In this document: positions 52,438-60,319 of the stretch, piece by piece | Layout of the letters: each line of letters starts with the position of its first letter | Position numbering within the stretch: the first letter of the stretch is position 1 | Origin: Acidobacteriota bacterium | GTDB lineage: Bacteria; Acidobacteriota; Vicinamibacteria; Vicinamibacterales; 2-12-FULL-66-21 | Length of the DNA: 64,000 nucleotides | NCBI GenBank assembly: GCA_003222675.1 | Contig: QHWT01000059.1 | Location: forward strand, 51,212 to 115,211 | Direction of reading: 5' to 3' | Made by a program: the position numbers and the translations under genes | Notes under the pieces: model-generated | What the model was told of the DNA's origin: nothing | Database searches by the model: none | Seen by the model: the letters and a program-made list of their open reading frames with translations, nothing else

Positions 52438-53397
52438 ATGCAAGGCGTTAACGGATTGCACCACATCACGGCCATCGCCGGCCCGGCGCAGGAGAATCTC
52501 GACTTTTACGCCGGCATCCTCGGCATGCGGCTCGTCAAGCGCAGCATCAATCAGGACGATCCCGGCACATACCATCTCTTCTATGCGGACGCGGAAGGGC
52601 ATCCCGGAACCGATCTCACGTTTTTCCCGTGGGCGCACATGGCGCCGCCGCGGATGGGGCATGGGCTCGCGGTGGAGGTCAGTCTCGAAGTGCCCGCCGG
52701 AAGCCTGGCGTGGTGGGGCGCGCGCCTGGAGAAGTACGGCGCGAAGATCGACGAGGTCACCTCACGATTCGGCGACACGGTGCTGCCGCTCGTCGATCCG
52801 CACGGGATGCGATTGGCACTGGTCGAAAGCGGTGCGTCGGCTCCGCGCGTGTTCGCGCCATGGGATGGGAGCCCGATTCCGGTCGAACGACAGGTGCGCG
52901 GACTCTACGGCGCGCAGATCTGGGAGCGCGAAGCGGCGCCGACGAAGGAGTTCCTCACCTCCGCGCTCGGATTTCAGCGGATCGGCGCCGAGAATGGCTG
53001 GACGCGTTATGGATTCCACGGGGCGCCCGGCATCGTGGACATACGCGAGACGCCCGATGTGAGACGCGGCGCGTGGGGCGTCGGCAGCGTCCATCATCTC
53101 GCGTGGATCGTCACCGACGAGCAGCATCAGCTCGTCGTGCGCGCGCAGGTCGAAGCGTCGGGCGGCCGCGCGACGCCGGTGATCGATCGCTTCTGGTTCA
53201 AGTCGGTGTACTTCAAGGAGCCCGGCGGCGTTCTCTTCGAGATCGCGACCGAGGGGCCCGGGTTCGCCGTCGATGAAGATCCCGCGCACCTCGGCGACAC
53301 GCTGGTCCTTCCTCCATGGTACGAAGCCGCGCGCGCGGAGATCGAACGCGTGCTCCCGCCGTTGAAGATGCCCGTCGCTGCGCACGAAACGCGGTGA
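52438..53397 (+). CDS. Ring-cleaving dioxygenase, VOC (glyoxalase-like) superfamily
   Basis: A 319-residue extradiol-type dioxygenase of the MhqO/LinE-like group, which cleave hydroquinone-type rings. AAGGAG precedes the ATG. Two VOC modules are visible: VNGLHHITAIAGPAQENLDFYAGILGMRLVKRS with its metal His (HH), and GVGSVHHLAWIVTDEQHQ with the second His. The metal-ligand Glu lies in PGGVLFEIATEGPGFAVDED. Length and order match the family. It is followed closely by pckG with a 14-nt gap. The physiological ring substrate is unknown. Confidence 0.9.
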   Translation: MQGVNGLHHITAIAGPAQENLDFYAGILGMRLVKRSINQDDPGTYHLFYADAEGHPGTDLTFFPWAHMAPPRMGHGLAVEVSLEVPAGSLAWWGARLEKYGAKIDEVTSRFGDTVLPLVDPHGMRLALVESGASAPRVFAPWDGSPIPVERQVRGLYGAQIWEREAAPTKEFLTSALGFQRIGAENGWTRYGFHGAPGIVDIRETPDVRRGAWGVGSVHHLAWIVTDEQHQLVVRAQVEASGGRATPVIDRFWFKSVYFKEPGGVLFEIATEGPGFAVDEDPAHLGDTLVLPPWYEAARAEIERVLPPLKMPVAAHETR

Positions 53398-53411
53398 GAC
53401 ATAATGAAGGG

Positions 53412-55220
53412 ATGAGCGCACAGGCCGGTATCGCGCATACAGGCATTCGTCGGTGGGTCGACGAGGTCGCCAGGATGACCATCCCCGATCGCATCGTTTA
53501 CTGCGAGGGTTCCGAAGCCGAAAAGCACACGATCATCAAGGAATGCCTCGTCACGGGTGAGTTGATCGAGCTCAATCAGAAAGCGCTTCCGGGCTGCTAC
53601 ATGCATCGCAGCGCGCCGCACGACGTCGCGCGTACCGAACATCTCACCTTCGTGTGCACGGCGCGCAAGGACGACGCGGGTCCCAACAACAACTGGCAGG
53701 CGCCGGACGCCGCGAAAGCGAGGCTGACGCCGCTCTTCGGCGGATCGATGCAGGGGCGCACGATGTATGTCGTCCCCTTTCTCATGGGGCCCGCCGGCTC
53801 GCGGTTCTCGAAAGTCGGCGTCGAAATCACCGACAGCAGGTATGTCGTTCTCAGCATGCGCATCATGACGCGCGTCGGCCAGGCCGCGCTCGACCATCTC
53901 GGCACCAGCGACGCCTTCACGCGCTGCCTTCACTCGCTCGGCGACCTCAGCCCGGCGCGTCGCTTCATCATGCACTTCCCGGAAGAGAACGCCGTCTGGT
54001 CGATCGGATCGGGATACGGCGGCAACGCGCTCCTCGGCAAGAAATGCATGGCGCTGCGTCTGGCGAGCTGGCTCGCGAAGAAGGAAGGCTGGCTCGCCGA
54101 GCACATGCTGATCCTGGGCCTGCAGGATCCCCAGGGCAAGCAGCATTACGTGGCCGGCGCGTTTCCGTCGGCGTGCGGCAAGACGAACCTTGCGATGCTG
54201 ATGCCGCCCGCGTCGATGCCTGGCTGGACGGCCACGACGGTCGGCGACGACATCGCGTGGCTGCGTCCCGGCAACGACGGACGATTGTGGGCCCTCAATC
54301 CGGAGGCCGGCTTTTTCGGCGTGGTGCCCGGCACCAGCCAGAGGACGAATGCCACCGCGTTCAACATGATCCAGCGCAACACGATCTACACGAACGTCGC
54401 GCTGCGGCCGGACGGAACGCCGTGGTGGGAAGGACACGACGACCCGGCGCCGGCCCACGCGCTCGACTGGCAGGGGCGGCCATGGAACCCCTCGTCGCCG
54501 AACAAAGCGGCGCATCCGAACAGCCGCTTCACCACGCCGGCCACGCAGTGCGCGACGCTCTCTCCCGAATTCGACAATCCCGAAGGCGTGCCGATCGACG
54601 CGATCCTGTTCGGCGCGCGCCGACAGCGTCGCGTGCCGCTCGTCTACGAGGCGGGCAGCTGGGCGCACGGAACGTTCCTCGGCGCCACGCTCTCATCGGA
54701 AACGACCGCCGCCGCCACGGGCAAGGTCGGCGTGCTGCGCCGCGATCCCATGGCCATGCTTCCCTTCTGCGGCTACAACATGGGGGACTACTTCGCGCAC
54801 TGGCTCGAAATGGGCGCCAGCGTCGCGAAGCCGCCGCAGATCTTCCGTGTCAACTGGTTCCGGACGACCGACGATGGAAAGTTCCTGTGGCCGGGTTTTG
54901 GCGACAACCTTCGCGTGCTGAAGTGGATCCTCGAGCGCTGCGAAGGACACGGCAAGGCGGTGCCGTCGGCGATTGGCGCCGTCCCGACGCTCGATGCGAT
55001 CGATCGCAAGGGTCTCGAGATCTCCGACGACGATCTCTCGGCGCTGCTGAAGGTGGATCCTGCCGAATGGGTCGAAGCGCTGGCGGGACAGGAGGACTTC
55101 TTCCGCACGTTCGGCGAGCACTTGCCGCCGGCGATGTGGGACGAGCAGAAGCACCTCGCTCACCGGATCGAGGATGCGATCACCCCGCACGATCTGCAGG
55201 GGCGCGACTTGGGTACCTGA
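53412..55220 (+). CDS. pckG: Phosphoenolpyruvate carboxykinase (GTP)
   Basis: A 602-residue GTP-dependent PEP carboxykinase, which converts oxaloacetate and GTP to phosphoenolpyruvate, CO2 and GDP in gluconeogenesis. The ATG at 53412 follows GAAGGG. Signatures are YVVPFLMGPAGSRFSKVGVEI, GSGYGGNALLGKKCMALRLAS, AGAFPSACGKTNLAMLMPP (P-loop with the reactive Cys), VGDDIAWLRPGNDGRLWALNPEAGFFGV (metal Asp) and MLPFCGYNMGDYFAHWLEMG. Full family length. It is transcribed after the dioxygenase; aromatic breakdown feeding gluconeogenesis would be consistent. Confidence 0.97.
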   Translation: MSAQAGIAHTGIRRWVDEVARMTIPDRIVYCEGSEAEKHTIIKECLVTGELIELNQKALPGCYMHRSAPHDVARTEHLTFVCTARKDDAGPNNNWQAPDAAKARLTPLFGGSMQGRTMYVVPFLMGPAGSRFSKVGVEITDSRYVVLSMRIMTRVGQAALDHLGTSDAFTRCLHSLGDLSPARRFIMHFPEENAVWSIGSGYGGNALLGKKCMALRLASWLAKKEGWLAEHMLILGLQDPQGKQHYVAGAFPSACGKTNLAMLMPPASMPGWTATTVGDDIAWLRPGNDGRLWALNPEAGFFGVVPGTSQRTNATAFNMIQRNTIYTNVALRPDGTPWWEGHDDPAPAHALDWQGRPWNPSSPNKAAHPNSRFTTPATQCATLSPEFDNPEGVPIDAILFGARRQRRVPLVYEAGSWAHGTFLGATLSSETTAAATGKVGVLRRDPMAMLPFCGYNMGDYFAHWLEMGASVAKPPQIFRVNWFRTTDDGKFLWPGFGDNLRVLKWILERCEGHGKAVPSAIGAVPTLDAIDRKGLEISDDDLSALLKVDPAEWVEALAGQEDFFRTFGEHLPPAMWDEQKHLAHRIEDAITPHDLQGRDLGT

Positions 55221-55292
55221 CGAACTGGCCTCGGTGCCTCAACGGTGGGAAGACGTTGGCTTCATCATTGGGACCCGTGGACGGCTCGACCC

Positions 55293-55634
55293 TCACCGTC
55301 TGGACATGGTGCCGCCCCACACCTGCTCGCGCAGCGCGCGTGGCGCGACGCCGAACGCGTGCCGGAAATCGTCGTCGAACCGTGTCCCGTCGTTGAGCCC
55401 GACGAGCGCCATGACCTGATGGACGGAGAGGAACGTGCGCTCGAGCAGCACCTTCGCGCGCGCCAGCCGCAGGCGGTGCAGGTACTCAGCGGCCGCGACC
55501 CCCTCGGTCTCGGCAAACTGTCGGGTGAAGCGGGCAAGCGGCAGGTTCATGGCCGCCGCGAGATGCTCGAGGATGCATGGCTCGTGAAGCCGCCGCTCCA
55601 TTTCCTCCCGTGCCCAGAGGATCCAGGGGTCCAT
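55293..55634 (-). CDS. Minimal AraC-type helix-turn-helix protein
   Basis: A 113-residue protein that consists only of the AraC/XylS DNA-binding domain. The two HTH motifs are LEHLAAAMNLPLARFTRQFAE and LSVHQVMALVGLNDGTRFDDDFRHAFGVAPRALRE, with YLHRLRLARAKVLLE between them. No ligand-binding domain is present. AGGAGA lies before the ATG. A 21-bp direct repeat lies 41-82 bp upstream, between this gene and the divergent zinc-ribbon gene, and is its likely binding site. Confidence 0.88.
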   Translation of the reverse strand: MDPWILWAREEMERRLHEPCILEHLAAAMNLPLARFTRQFAETEGVAAAEYLHRLRLARAKVLLERTFLSVHQVMALVGLNDGTRFDDDFRHAFGVAPRALREQVWGGTMSRR

Positions 55635-55674
55635 GATTGGTCTCCTGCCTCGAGCATTTCAAGATCCCTGCCGG

Positions 55675-55716
55675 AATACGTGACCGGTCAAGCATAATAC
55701 GTGAGCGGTCAAGCAT
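55675..55716. promoter_or_regulatory. Tandem 21-bp operator between divergent genes
   Basis: Two abutting 21-bp copies (55675-55695 and 55696-55716) differ at one base. The first holds the perfect palindrome TGACCGGTCA and the second TGAGCGGTCA. Units repeat on exactly two helical turns, as expected for AraC-type binding. It lies 20 bp before the zinc-ribbon gene and 41 bp before the AraC-type gene. Confidence 0.7.
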
Positions 55717-55736
55717 TCAGCGTGGTATGATGCAGT

Positions 55737-56051
55737 ATGTCCCCGCGGCGTCGCACTCCCACCCTGGTCCTGCACGTCAAACGGCGTTGCCTCGTGTGTG
55801 ATGCGGAAACCGACGTCACCGAGCCGAGCGAGACGGACCAGATCGGTCCGCTCTGCGAGCAGTGTCATGCGCCCACCGAGCGCGTCGCCGTCCTCTCGCG
55901 GCGCGTCGTGTCCGAGCCCCTGAATCCCCATGCCGCTGCGCTCGGTCGCCTCGGTGGACTAAAAGGGGGGCCGGCCCGGGCCGCTGCTCTCACGGCGCGG
56001 CGCCGCCGCGAAATCGCCCAGGCCGCCGCGCGCGCACGGTGGAAAAAATGA
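55737..56051 (+). CDS. Small zinc-ribbon protein with basic tail, coupled to lasso-B2-like gene
   Basis: A 104-residue protein of no known function. The N-terminal half has two CxxC pairs (RRCLVCDAE and LCEQCHAP), a zinc ribbon. The C-terminal third is GRLGGLKGGPARAAALTARR followed by an Arg/Ala helix (REIAQAAARARW), a motif I have seen in conserved hypothetical proteins with DNA-binding-like tails. Its stop overlaps the ATG of the next gene (ATGA). It is not a PqqD-like lasso B1 protein and does not look like a precursor peptide. Confidence 0.75.
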   Translation: MSPRRRTPTLVLHVKRRCLVCDAETDVTEPSETDQIGPLCEQCHAPTERVAVLSRRVVSEPLNPHAAALGRLGGLKGGPARAAALTARRRREIAQAAARARWKK

Positions 56052-56413
56052 ACCTGCCGCTGCTGCTCGAAGCCTGGGTCACCCTGCTGGTCATGCGCAT
56101 TGGGCTCTGGTTTTTGCCTTGGAGAATCGTGTCTCGCGCACCCATGTTGGTTGCTCGCCGCGCCGGCGTGCCCGTGGAACGGTCGAGCGCGGCGATCCGT
56201 ATGGCCTCGCGCTACGTACCGTACGCCACCTGCCTGACGCAGGCCCTCGCGCTCAGGTGGCTCCTCGCACGCCACGGCCGAGTTGCCATTTTGAACTTAG
56301 GTGTCAGAAATCCTCCAGGCGGCAGACTTCAGGCGCACGCGTGGCTCGAGGCCGGCGGCCGAGTGATCCTCGGCGATCCGGGATCGGTCGAATACGAGCG
56401 GCTGCATCCCTAG
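56048..56413 (+). CDS. Lasso-peptide B2-like (transglutaminase-type) protein
   Basis: A 121-residue protein of the lasso-peptide-biosynthesis B2/transglutaminase-core family, whose members act as cysteine proteases on leader peptides. The predicted catalytic Cys is in YVPYATCLTQALALRWLL (Cys62) and the His in RLQAHAWLEAGG (His97), with an Asp in ILGDPGSVEYERL. An N-terminal hydrophobic helix (MNLPLLLEAWVTLLVMRIGL) is typical. It is full length. No asparagine-synthetase-like cyclase, PqqD-like B1 or obvious precursor gene is nearby, so it need not make a lasso peptide. Start and stop overlap show coupling to the zinc-ribbon protein. Confidence 0.82.
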   Translation: MNLPLLLEAWVTLLVMRIGLWFLPWRIVSRAPMLVARRAGVPVERSSAAIRMASRYVPYATCLTQALALRWLLARHGRVAILNLGVRNPPGGRLQAHAWLEAGGRVILGDPGSVEYERLHP

Positions 56414-56468
56414 TGGCCCCCTGAAGGCGGAAGCCATGAGAGTTGACAGGGGTCGCACCTCGCACATC

Positions 56469-56553
56469 GGACCTCCGACCCCCGGCGTCGGACCTCCGAC
56501 CTCCGATCTCTGACCGTCCGACGACCTCCGACCTCCGACCTCCAGCCTTGCCG
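56469..56553. repeat. Heptad array GACCTCC
   Basis: About ten units of GACCTCC and variants (GACCCCC, GATCTCT) fill most of the gap between the B2-like gene and the GCS2 ligase gene. They are followed by TATGAT at 56582-56587, a candidate -10 box 10 bp before the ligase start. Confidence 0.9.
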
Positions 56554-56596
56554 TTGCGCGGTTTCGGCGAGGCGGGCGGATTATGATGTCCCTTCC

Positions 56597-57703
56597 ATGG
56601 TGGACGCCTTCACGCTCGGGGTCGAAGAAGAGTTCCAGATCGTGGACCCTGAGACGTGGGAGCTGCGATCGCACGTCTCGGAGCTCCTCGCGTCAGGCGC
56701 GCCGGCGCTGGGCGATCAGATCAAGCGCGAGCTCCACCAGTCGATCGTCGAAGTGGGCACGAAAATTTGTGCCGACGTGCACGAACTCGAGCACGAGGTC
56801 TGCCGCATCCGCCGCGATCTCGCGGACAGCGCCGAGCGCGTTGGCCTGCGCATTGCCGCCGCGGGCACGCACCCGTTCTCCCGGTGGATCGACCAGGTGC
56901 TCTCCCCCGGCGAGCGGTATGAGAACATCGTCGAAGAAATGCAGCAACTGGCGCGCTCGCTGCTGATCTTCGGTCTCCACATTCACGTCGCCGTCCCCGA
57001 TCGCACGACCACGATCGACCTGCTGAACGAAGCCCGCTACTTCCTGCCGCACCTGCTCGCGTTGTCGACAAGCTCGCCGTTCTGGCAGGGGCGTGACACG
57101 GGATTGAAGTCCTACCGGACGACGGTGTTCCGGCGGTTTCCGCGAAGCGGTATTCCGGAACATTTCAATTCCTGGAACGAGTACGAGGAATATCTGCAGC
57201 TGCTCGTCGATCTGCGTTGCATCGACAACGGGAAGAAGCTGTGGTGGGACCTGCGGCCGCACCCGACGTTCGGCACGCTCGAATTCCGCGTCTGCGACGT
57301 GCCGACGTCGCCGCGCGTGACGGTCGCGCTCGCCGCGCTCGCCCAGGCCATCGTGGTGAAGCTGTATCGCCTGCGCAAGAATAACCTGGGGTTCCGGATT
57401 TATGCCCGCGCGCTCGTCGAGGAGAACAAGTGGCGGGCGGCGCGCTGGGGGATCAACGGTCAATTGATTGATTTCGGCCGCCGCCAAGAGGTGCCAATGC
57501 GCGATCTCGCGATCGAGCTGCTCGACTTCCTCGAGGATGTGCTCGACGAGTTGGGAAGCCGCCAGGCGGCGGAGTACGTGCGCACAATTCTGGCTGAGGG
57601 GACGAGCGCCGATCGCCAGCTGCAGGTGTATCGCGACACCGGCGACCTGCGCGCGGTCGTGCGCTGGCTCGTCGACGAGACCCGCGCGTGGGAGCGCCAC
57701 TGA
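56597..57703 (+). CDS. GCS2-type carboxylate-amine ligase (YbdK family)
   Basis: A 368-residue ATP-dependent carboxylate-amine ligase of the glutamate-cysteine ligase type 2 family, which forms amide bonds between a carboxylate (often Glu) and an amine. Signatures are TLGVEEEFQIVDPETWEL (nucleotide and metal Glu residues), VEVGTKICADVHELEHEV, GTHPFSRW, IFGLHIHVAVPD and FGTLEFRVCDVP. The length is normal. Its partners are two ATP-grasp genes and an aminopeptidase downstream, so it is more likely a biosynthetic amidoligase than a glutathione enzyme. The real substrates are unknown. Confidence 0.93.
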   Translation: MVDAFTLGVEEEFQIVDPETWELRSHVSELLASGAPALGDQIKRELHQSIVEVGTKICADVHELEHEVCRIRRDLADSAERVGLRIAAAGTHPFSRWIDQVLSPGERYENIVEEMQQLARSLLIFGLHIHVAVPDRTTTIDLLNEARYFLPHLLALSTSSPFWQGRDTGLKSYRTTVFRRFPRSGIPEHFNSWNEYEEYLQLLVDLRCIDNGKKLWWDLRPHPTFGTLEFRVCDVPTSPRVTVALAALAQAIVVKLYRLRKNNLGFRIYARALVEENKWRAARWGINGQLIDFGRRQEVPMRDLAIELLDFLEDVLDELGSRQAAEYVRTILAEGTSADRQLQVYRDTGDLRAVVRWLVDETRAWERH

Positions 57704-57752
57704 AATCGGCTTACGCCTCATGACTCCCTGATTCCTTAAGCCGTCTCGCCGC

Positions 57753-57810
57753 GAGCCGCCCTGAGCCTTGAGCCCTGAGCGGTAAGCCGGTATGAGTCCT
57801 GAGCCGCGAG
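57753..57810. repeat. Heptad array GAGCCYT
   Basis: Units GAGCCGC, TGAGCCT and TGAGCCC with 7-bp spacing lie between the GCS2 and ATP-grasp genes. They extend into the first codons of the longest ATP-grasp open frame, which is one reason to start that gene at the downstream GTG. Confidence 0.8.
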
Positions 57811-57827
57811 AAAGCGGAGGAGGCAGC

Positions 57828-58781
57828 GTGAAAGTTGGACTGCTCTGCGGACGTGAGTACTCGTTTCCGCCGGCGTTCATCGAGCGCGTGAACGAGCGCG
57901 GACGCGAACACGGCGTCTCGGCGGAGTTGGTGAAGCTGACCGGCACGAAGATGGGCGAGCCGTCCGGCTATCGCGTGATTGTCGACCGCATCTCCCACGA
58001 AGTGGAGTACTACCGCGCGTTTCTGAAGCACGCGGTCCTCGAAGGCGCCTACGTCATCAACAACCCGTTCTGGTGGACCGCGGACGACAAATTCTTCAAC
58101 TACGCTGTCGCCGCGCGAATCGGCGTCGCCGTCCCGAAGACGGTCGTGCTGCCGCAGAAATCGTATCCAGCCGACATCGACCTGACGGCTGAATCGCTGC
58201 ACAATCTCGGTTATCCGATCGACTGGGACGGGCTGCTCGACTACGTCGGCCGCCCGGCGATTCTGAAGCCGTATTCCGGCGGCGGGTGGAAGCACGTCTA
58301 CAAGGTCCACAACCGCGAGGAGCTGCTGGCCGCGTACGACATCACCGGACCGTATTGCATGACGCTGCAGCAGTTCATCGACTTCAACCAATACGTGCGC
58401 TGCTTCACGTTCGGAAAGACCGACATCACGCCGGTCGCGTACGACCCGCGCGAACGGCGGTATCTCGTCGAGCACGCGTATCTCTCGTCGGAGCTCGGCG
58501 CGCGGATCGTCCGCGATGCGCAGACGCTCAACACCGCGCTCGGCTACGAGATGAATACGATCGAGTTCGCGGTTCAGGACGGAGTGCCGTATGCCATCGA
58601 TTTCCTCAATCCTGCGCCCGATTTCGAGCGCGACCGCATCACCCCCCATTACTTCGAGCTCGTCATCGATCGCATGGCCAGTCTCGTGATCGACCGCGCG
58701 CTGCACGGGCAGCCGCAGCAGACGTGGCCGCGATGGCCCGAGATGGTCGGCTTCGCCGCGGCGGTCACGGGGCCGGTGTGA
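57828..58781 (+). CDS. ATP-grasp domain-containing ligase
   Basis: A 317-residue ATP-grasp protein, i.e. an enzyme that activates a carboxylate as acyl phosphate and couples it to an amine. I use the GTG at 57828 because GGAGGAGG sits just upstream, while the ATG at 57792 lies in a heptad array. The N-terminal part (VGLLCGREYSFPPAFIERVN) is the pre-ATP-grasp fold. AILKPYSGGGWKHVYKV (phosphate-binding Lys and Gly-rich loop), CMTLQQFIDFNQYVRCFTFG and YAIDFLNPAPDFERDRI (metal-binding Asp/Asn) follow. It resembles glutathione-synthetase/RimK-like members. The substrates are unknown. Confidence 0.9.
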   Translation: MKVGLLCGREYSFPPAFIERVNERGREHGVSAELVKLTGTKMGEPSGYRVIVDRISHEVEYYRAFLKHAVLEGAYVINNPFWWTADDKFFNYAVAARIGVAVPKTVVLPQKSYPADIDLTAESLHNLGYPIDWDGLLDYVGRPAILKPYSGGGWKHVYKVHNREELLAAYDITGPYCMTLQQFIDFNQYVRCFTFGKTDITPVAYDPRERRYLVEHAYLSSELGARIVRDAQTLNTALGYEMNTIEFAVQDGVPYAIDFLNPAPDFERDRITPHYFELVIDRMASLVIDRALHGQPQQTWPRWPEMVGFAAAVTGPV

Positions 58782-58808
58782 TTCTGCTAGAAATTCCTGT
58801 GGCCGCCT

Positions 58809-58868
58809 TCCGCCTTCGCGCAAAGCGCTTCGGCGGACTCGCCGTAGCCTTGGCGGAGGCGGTCAGGC
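58809..58868. repeat. Structured repeat element, second copy of the one at 26685
   Basis: Arms TCCGCCTTCGCGC and GCGCTTCGGCGGA pair except for an internal TTC/TTC mismatch, with an AAA loop. After the stem come AGCCTTGG, GGAGG and CAGGC blocks that recur in the same order at 26685-26740. Confidence 0.8.
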
Positions 58869-58889
58869 GGACGTGTCGGCACTGAGCGA

Positions 58890-60227
58890 ATGGACGCCAT
58901 TCAACACTGGAGCGCGCTCGTCCGCGGCTCGGCCGACCGAACGCTCTGCGCGTCGCTGGCGGAGCGCATGCGCAGCGCACGGCTGACATTCGGGGGGCGG
59001 CTGCTCTGCCCTTTTCTTCGGCCGTTTTTCCTGACGCTCGCCGAGGAGGCACGCATCGCGCACGCCGCCGAAACCTTGTGGCGCCTCGGCGAGCGCGTGG
59101 CGCGCGTGGCCCTGGAGCGGCCTGAGTTGCTCGACGACCTCGGGTTGAGCGACGCGGAACGGCGCCTCGCCTCCATCGACCCCGGTTACGCGACGGCGAG
59201 CACCGCGGCGCGCGCCGACTCATTCATCCTGCCTGCCTCGCTGCAGTTCGCGGAGTACAACGCTGAGTCCCCCGCGGGCCCCGGCTACGCGCAGCGGCTC
59301 TCCGAGCTCTTCGATCGCGAGCCGTTGATGCAGGCATTCCGCAACGCCTTCGACGTGCGCTACTACACGCCGATCCCGCTCCTGCTCGACGCGCTCCTCG
59401 AAAGCTACCGTGAATGGGGCGGCACCGCGAACCCGCCACGCATCGCCATCGTCGACTGGAAGGACGTGCCGACGTGGAGCGAGTTCGAACTGCTCCGCGA
59501 CGGGTTCGTCTCGCTGGGCATCCCCACGGTGATTTCCGATCCGCGCGACCTGTCGTTCGATGGCGGCCGCCTGATCGCGGATGGCGCGCCGGTGGATCTC
59601 GTCTACCGCCGCGTGCTGATCAACGACATCGTCGCGCGCCCCGACGAGTGCCGCGCGCTCGTGGAGGCCTACACGCGGCGCGGCGTGGCCGTCGCGAACA
59701 CGCTGCGCTGCAAGATCCCGCACAAGAAGGCGTTCTTCGCCGTGCTCACCGACGAGCGCTACCTCGAGCTGTTCAACGACGAGGAGCACGCCATCATTCG
59801 CGCGCACGTGCCGTGGACGCGCGTGGTTCGCCACGGCTTTGCGATGCGCAACGGCGAGCGCGTCGATCTCGTTCCGTACCTGCGCGAGCACCGCGATCGC
59901 TTCGTGCTGAAACCGAACGACGAATACGGCGGCACCGGCGTCACGCTCGGATGGGAAACTGACCCGGCCGCCTGGGATACCACGCTCGCGCGCGCGGTCG
60001 CGGACGGAAGCTGGGTCGCGCAGGAACGGATCGCCATCCGGCGCGAGCGGTTCCCTGTCTGCGACGCGGATGCAATCGACGACCGCGACATGCTCGTCGA
60101 TCTCGCGCCCTACCTCTTTCGCGGGCGGCTCTCCGGCTTCCTCACGCGCCTCAGCGCGACCGGACTCGCCAACGTCACTTCGGGCGGCGGCCAGGTGCCC
60201 GCGTTCGTCGCGTCGCCACGTCTCTGA
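58890..60227 (+). CDS. Circularly permuted ATP-grasp ligase
   Basis: A 445-residue member of the circularly permuted ATP-grasp / glutathionylspermidine-synthase-like group. Its permuted order shows the nucleotide-binding part at the end: LQFAEYNAESPAGPGYAQRLSELF (about residue 118), RIAIVDWKDVPTWSEFELL, DRFVLKPNDEYGGTGVTLGWE (Lys and Gly-rich loop) and GGGQVPAF at the end. These proteins ligate a carboxylate to an amine, as in peptide-polyamine conjugates. It follows the ATP-grasp gene after the structured repeat element. Together with GCS2 and ATP-grasp it gives three separate amide-bond-forming enzymes in a row. Confidence 0.88.
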   Translation: MDAIQHWSALVRGSADRTLCASLAERMRSARLTFGGRLLCPFLRPFFLTLAEEARIAHAAETLWRLGERVARVALERPELLDDLGLSDAERRLASIDPGYATASTAARADSFILPASLQFAEYNAESPAGPGYAQRLSELFDREPLMQAFRNAFDVRYYTPIPLLLDALLESYREWGGTANPPRIAIVDWKDVPTWSEFELLRDGFVSLGIPTVISDPRDLSFDGGRLIADGAPVDLVYRRVLINDIVARPDECRALVEAYTRRGVAVANTLRCKIPHKKAFFAVLTDERYLELFNDEEHAIIRAHVPWTRVVRHGFAMRNGERVDLVPYLREHRDRFVLKPNDEYGGTGVTLGWETDPAAWDTTLARAVADGSWVAQERIAIRRERFPVCDADAIDDRDMLVDLAPYLFRGRLSGFLTRLSATGLANVTSGGGQVPAFVASPRL

Positions 60228-60319
60228 GACTGGATGCACGCGACCGCATTTTCGAGAACCAGCGATGATCACAGTGAATGTTCCGTGTGATCAGTGTGTT
60301 CCATGGCTACAATAGATTG

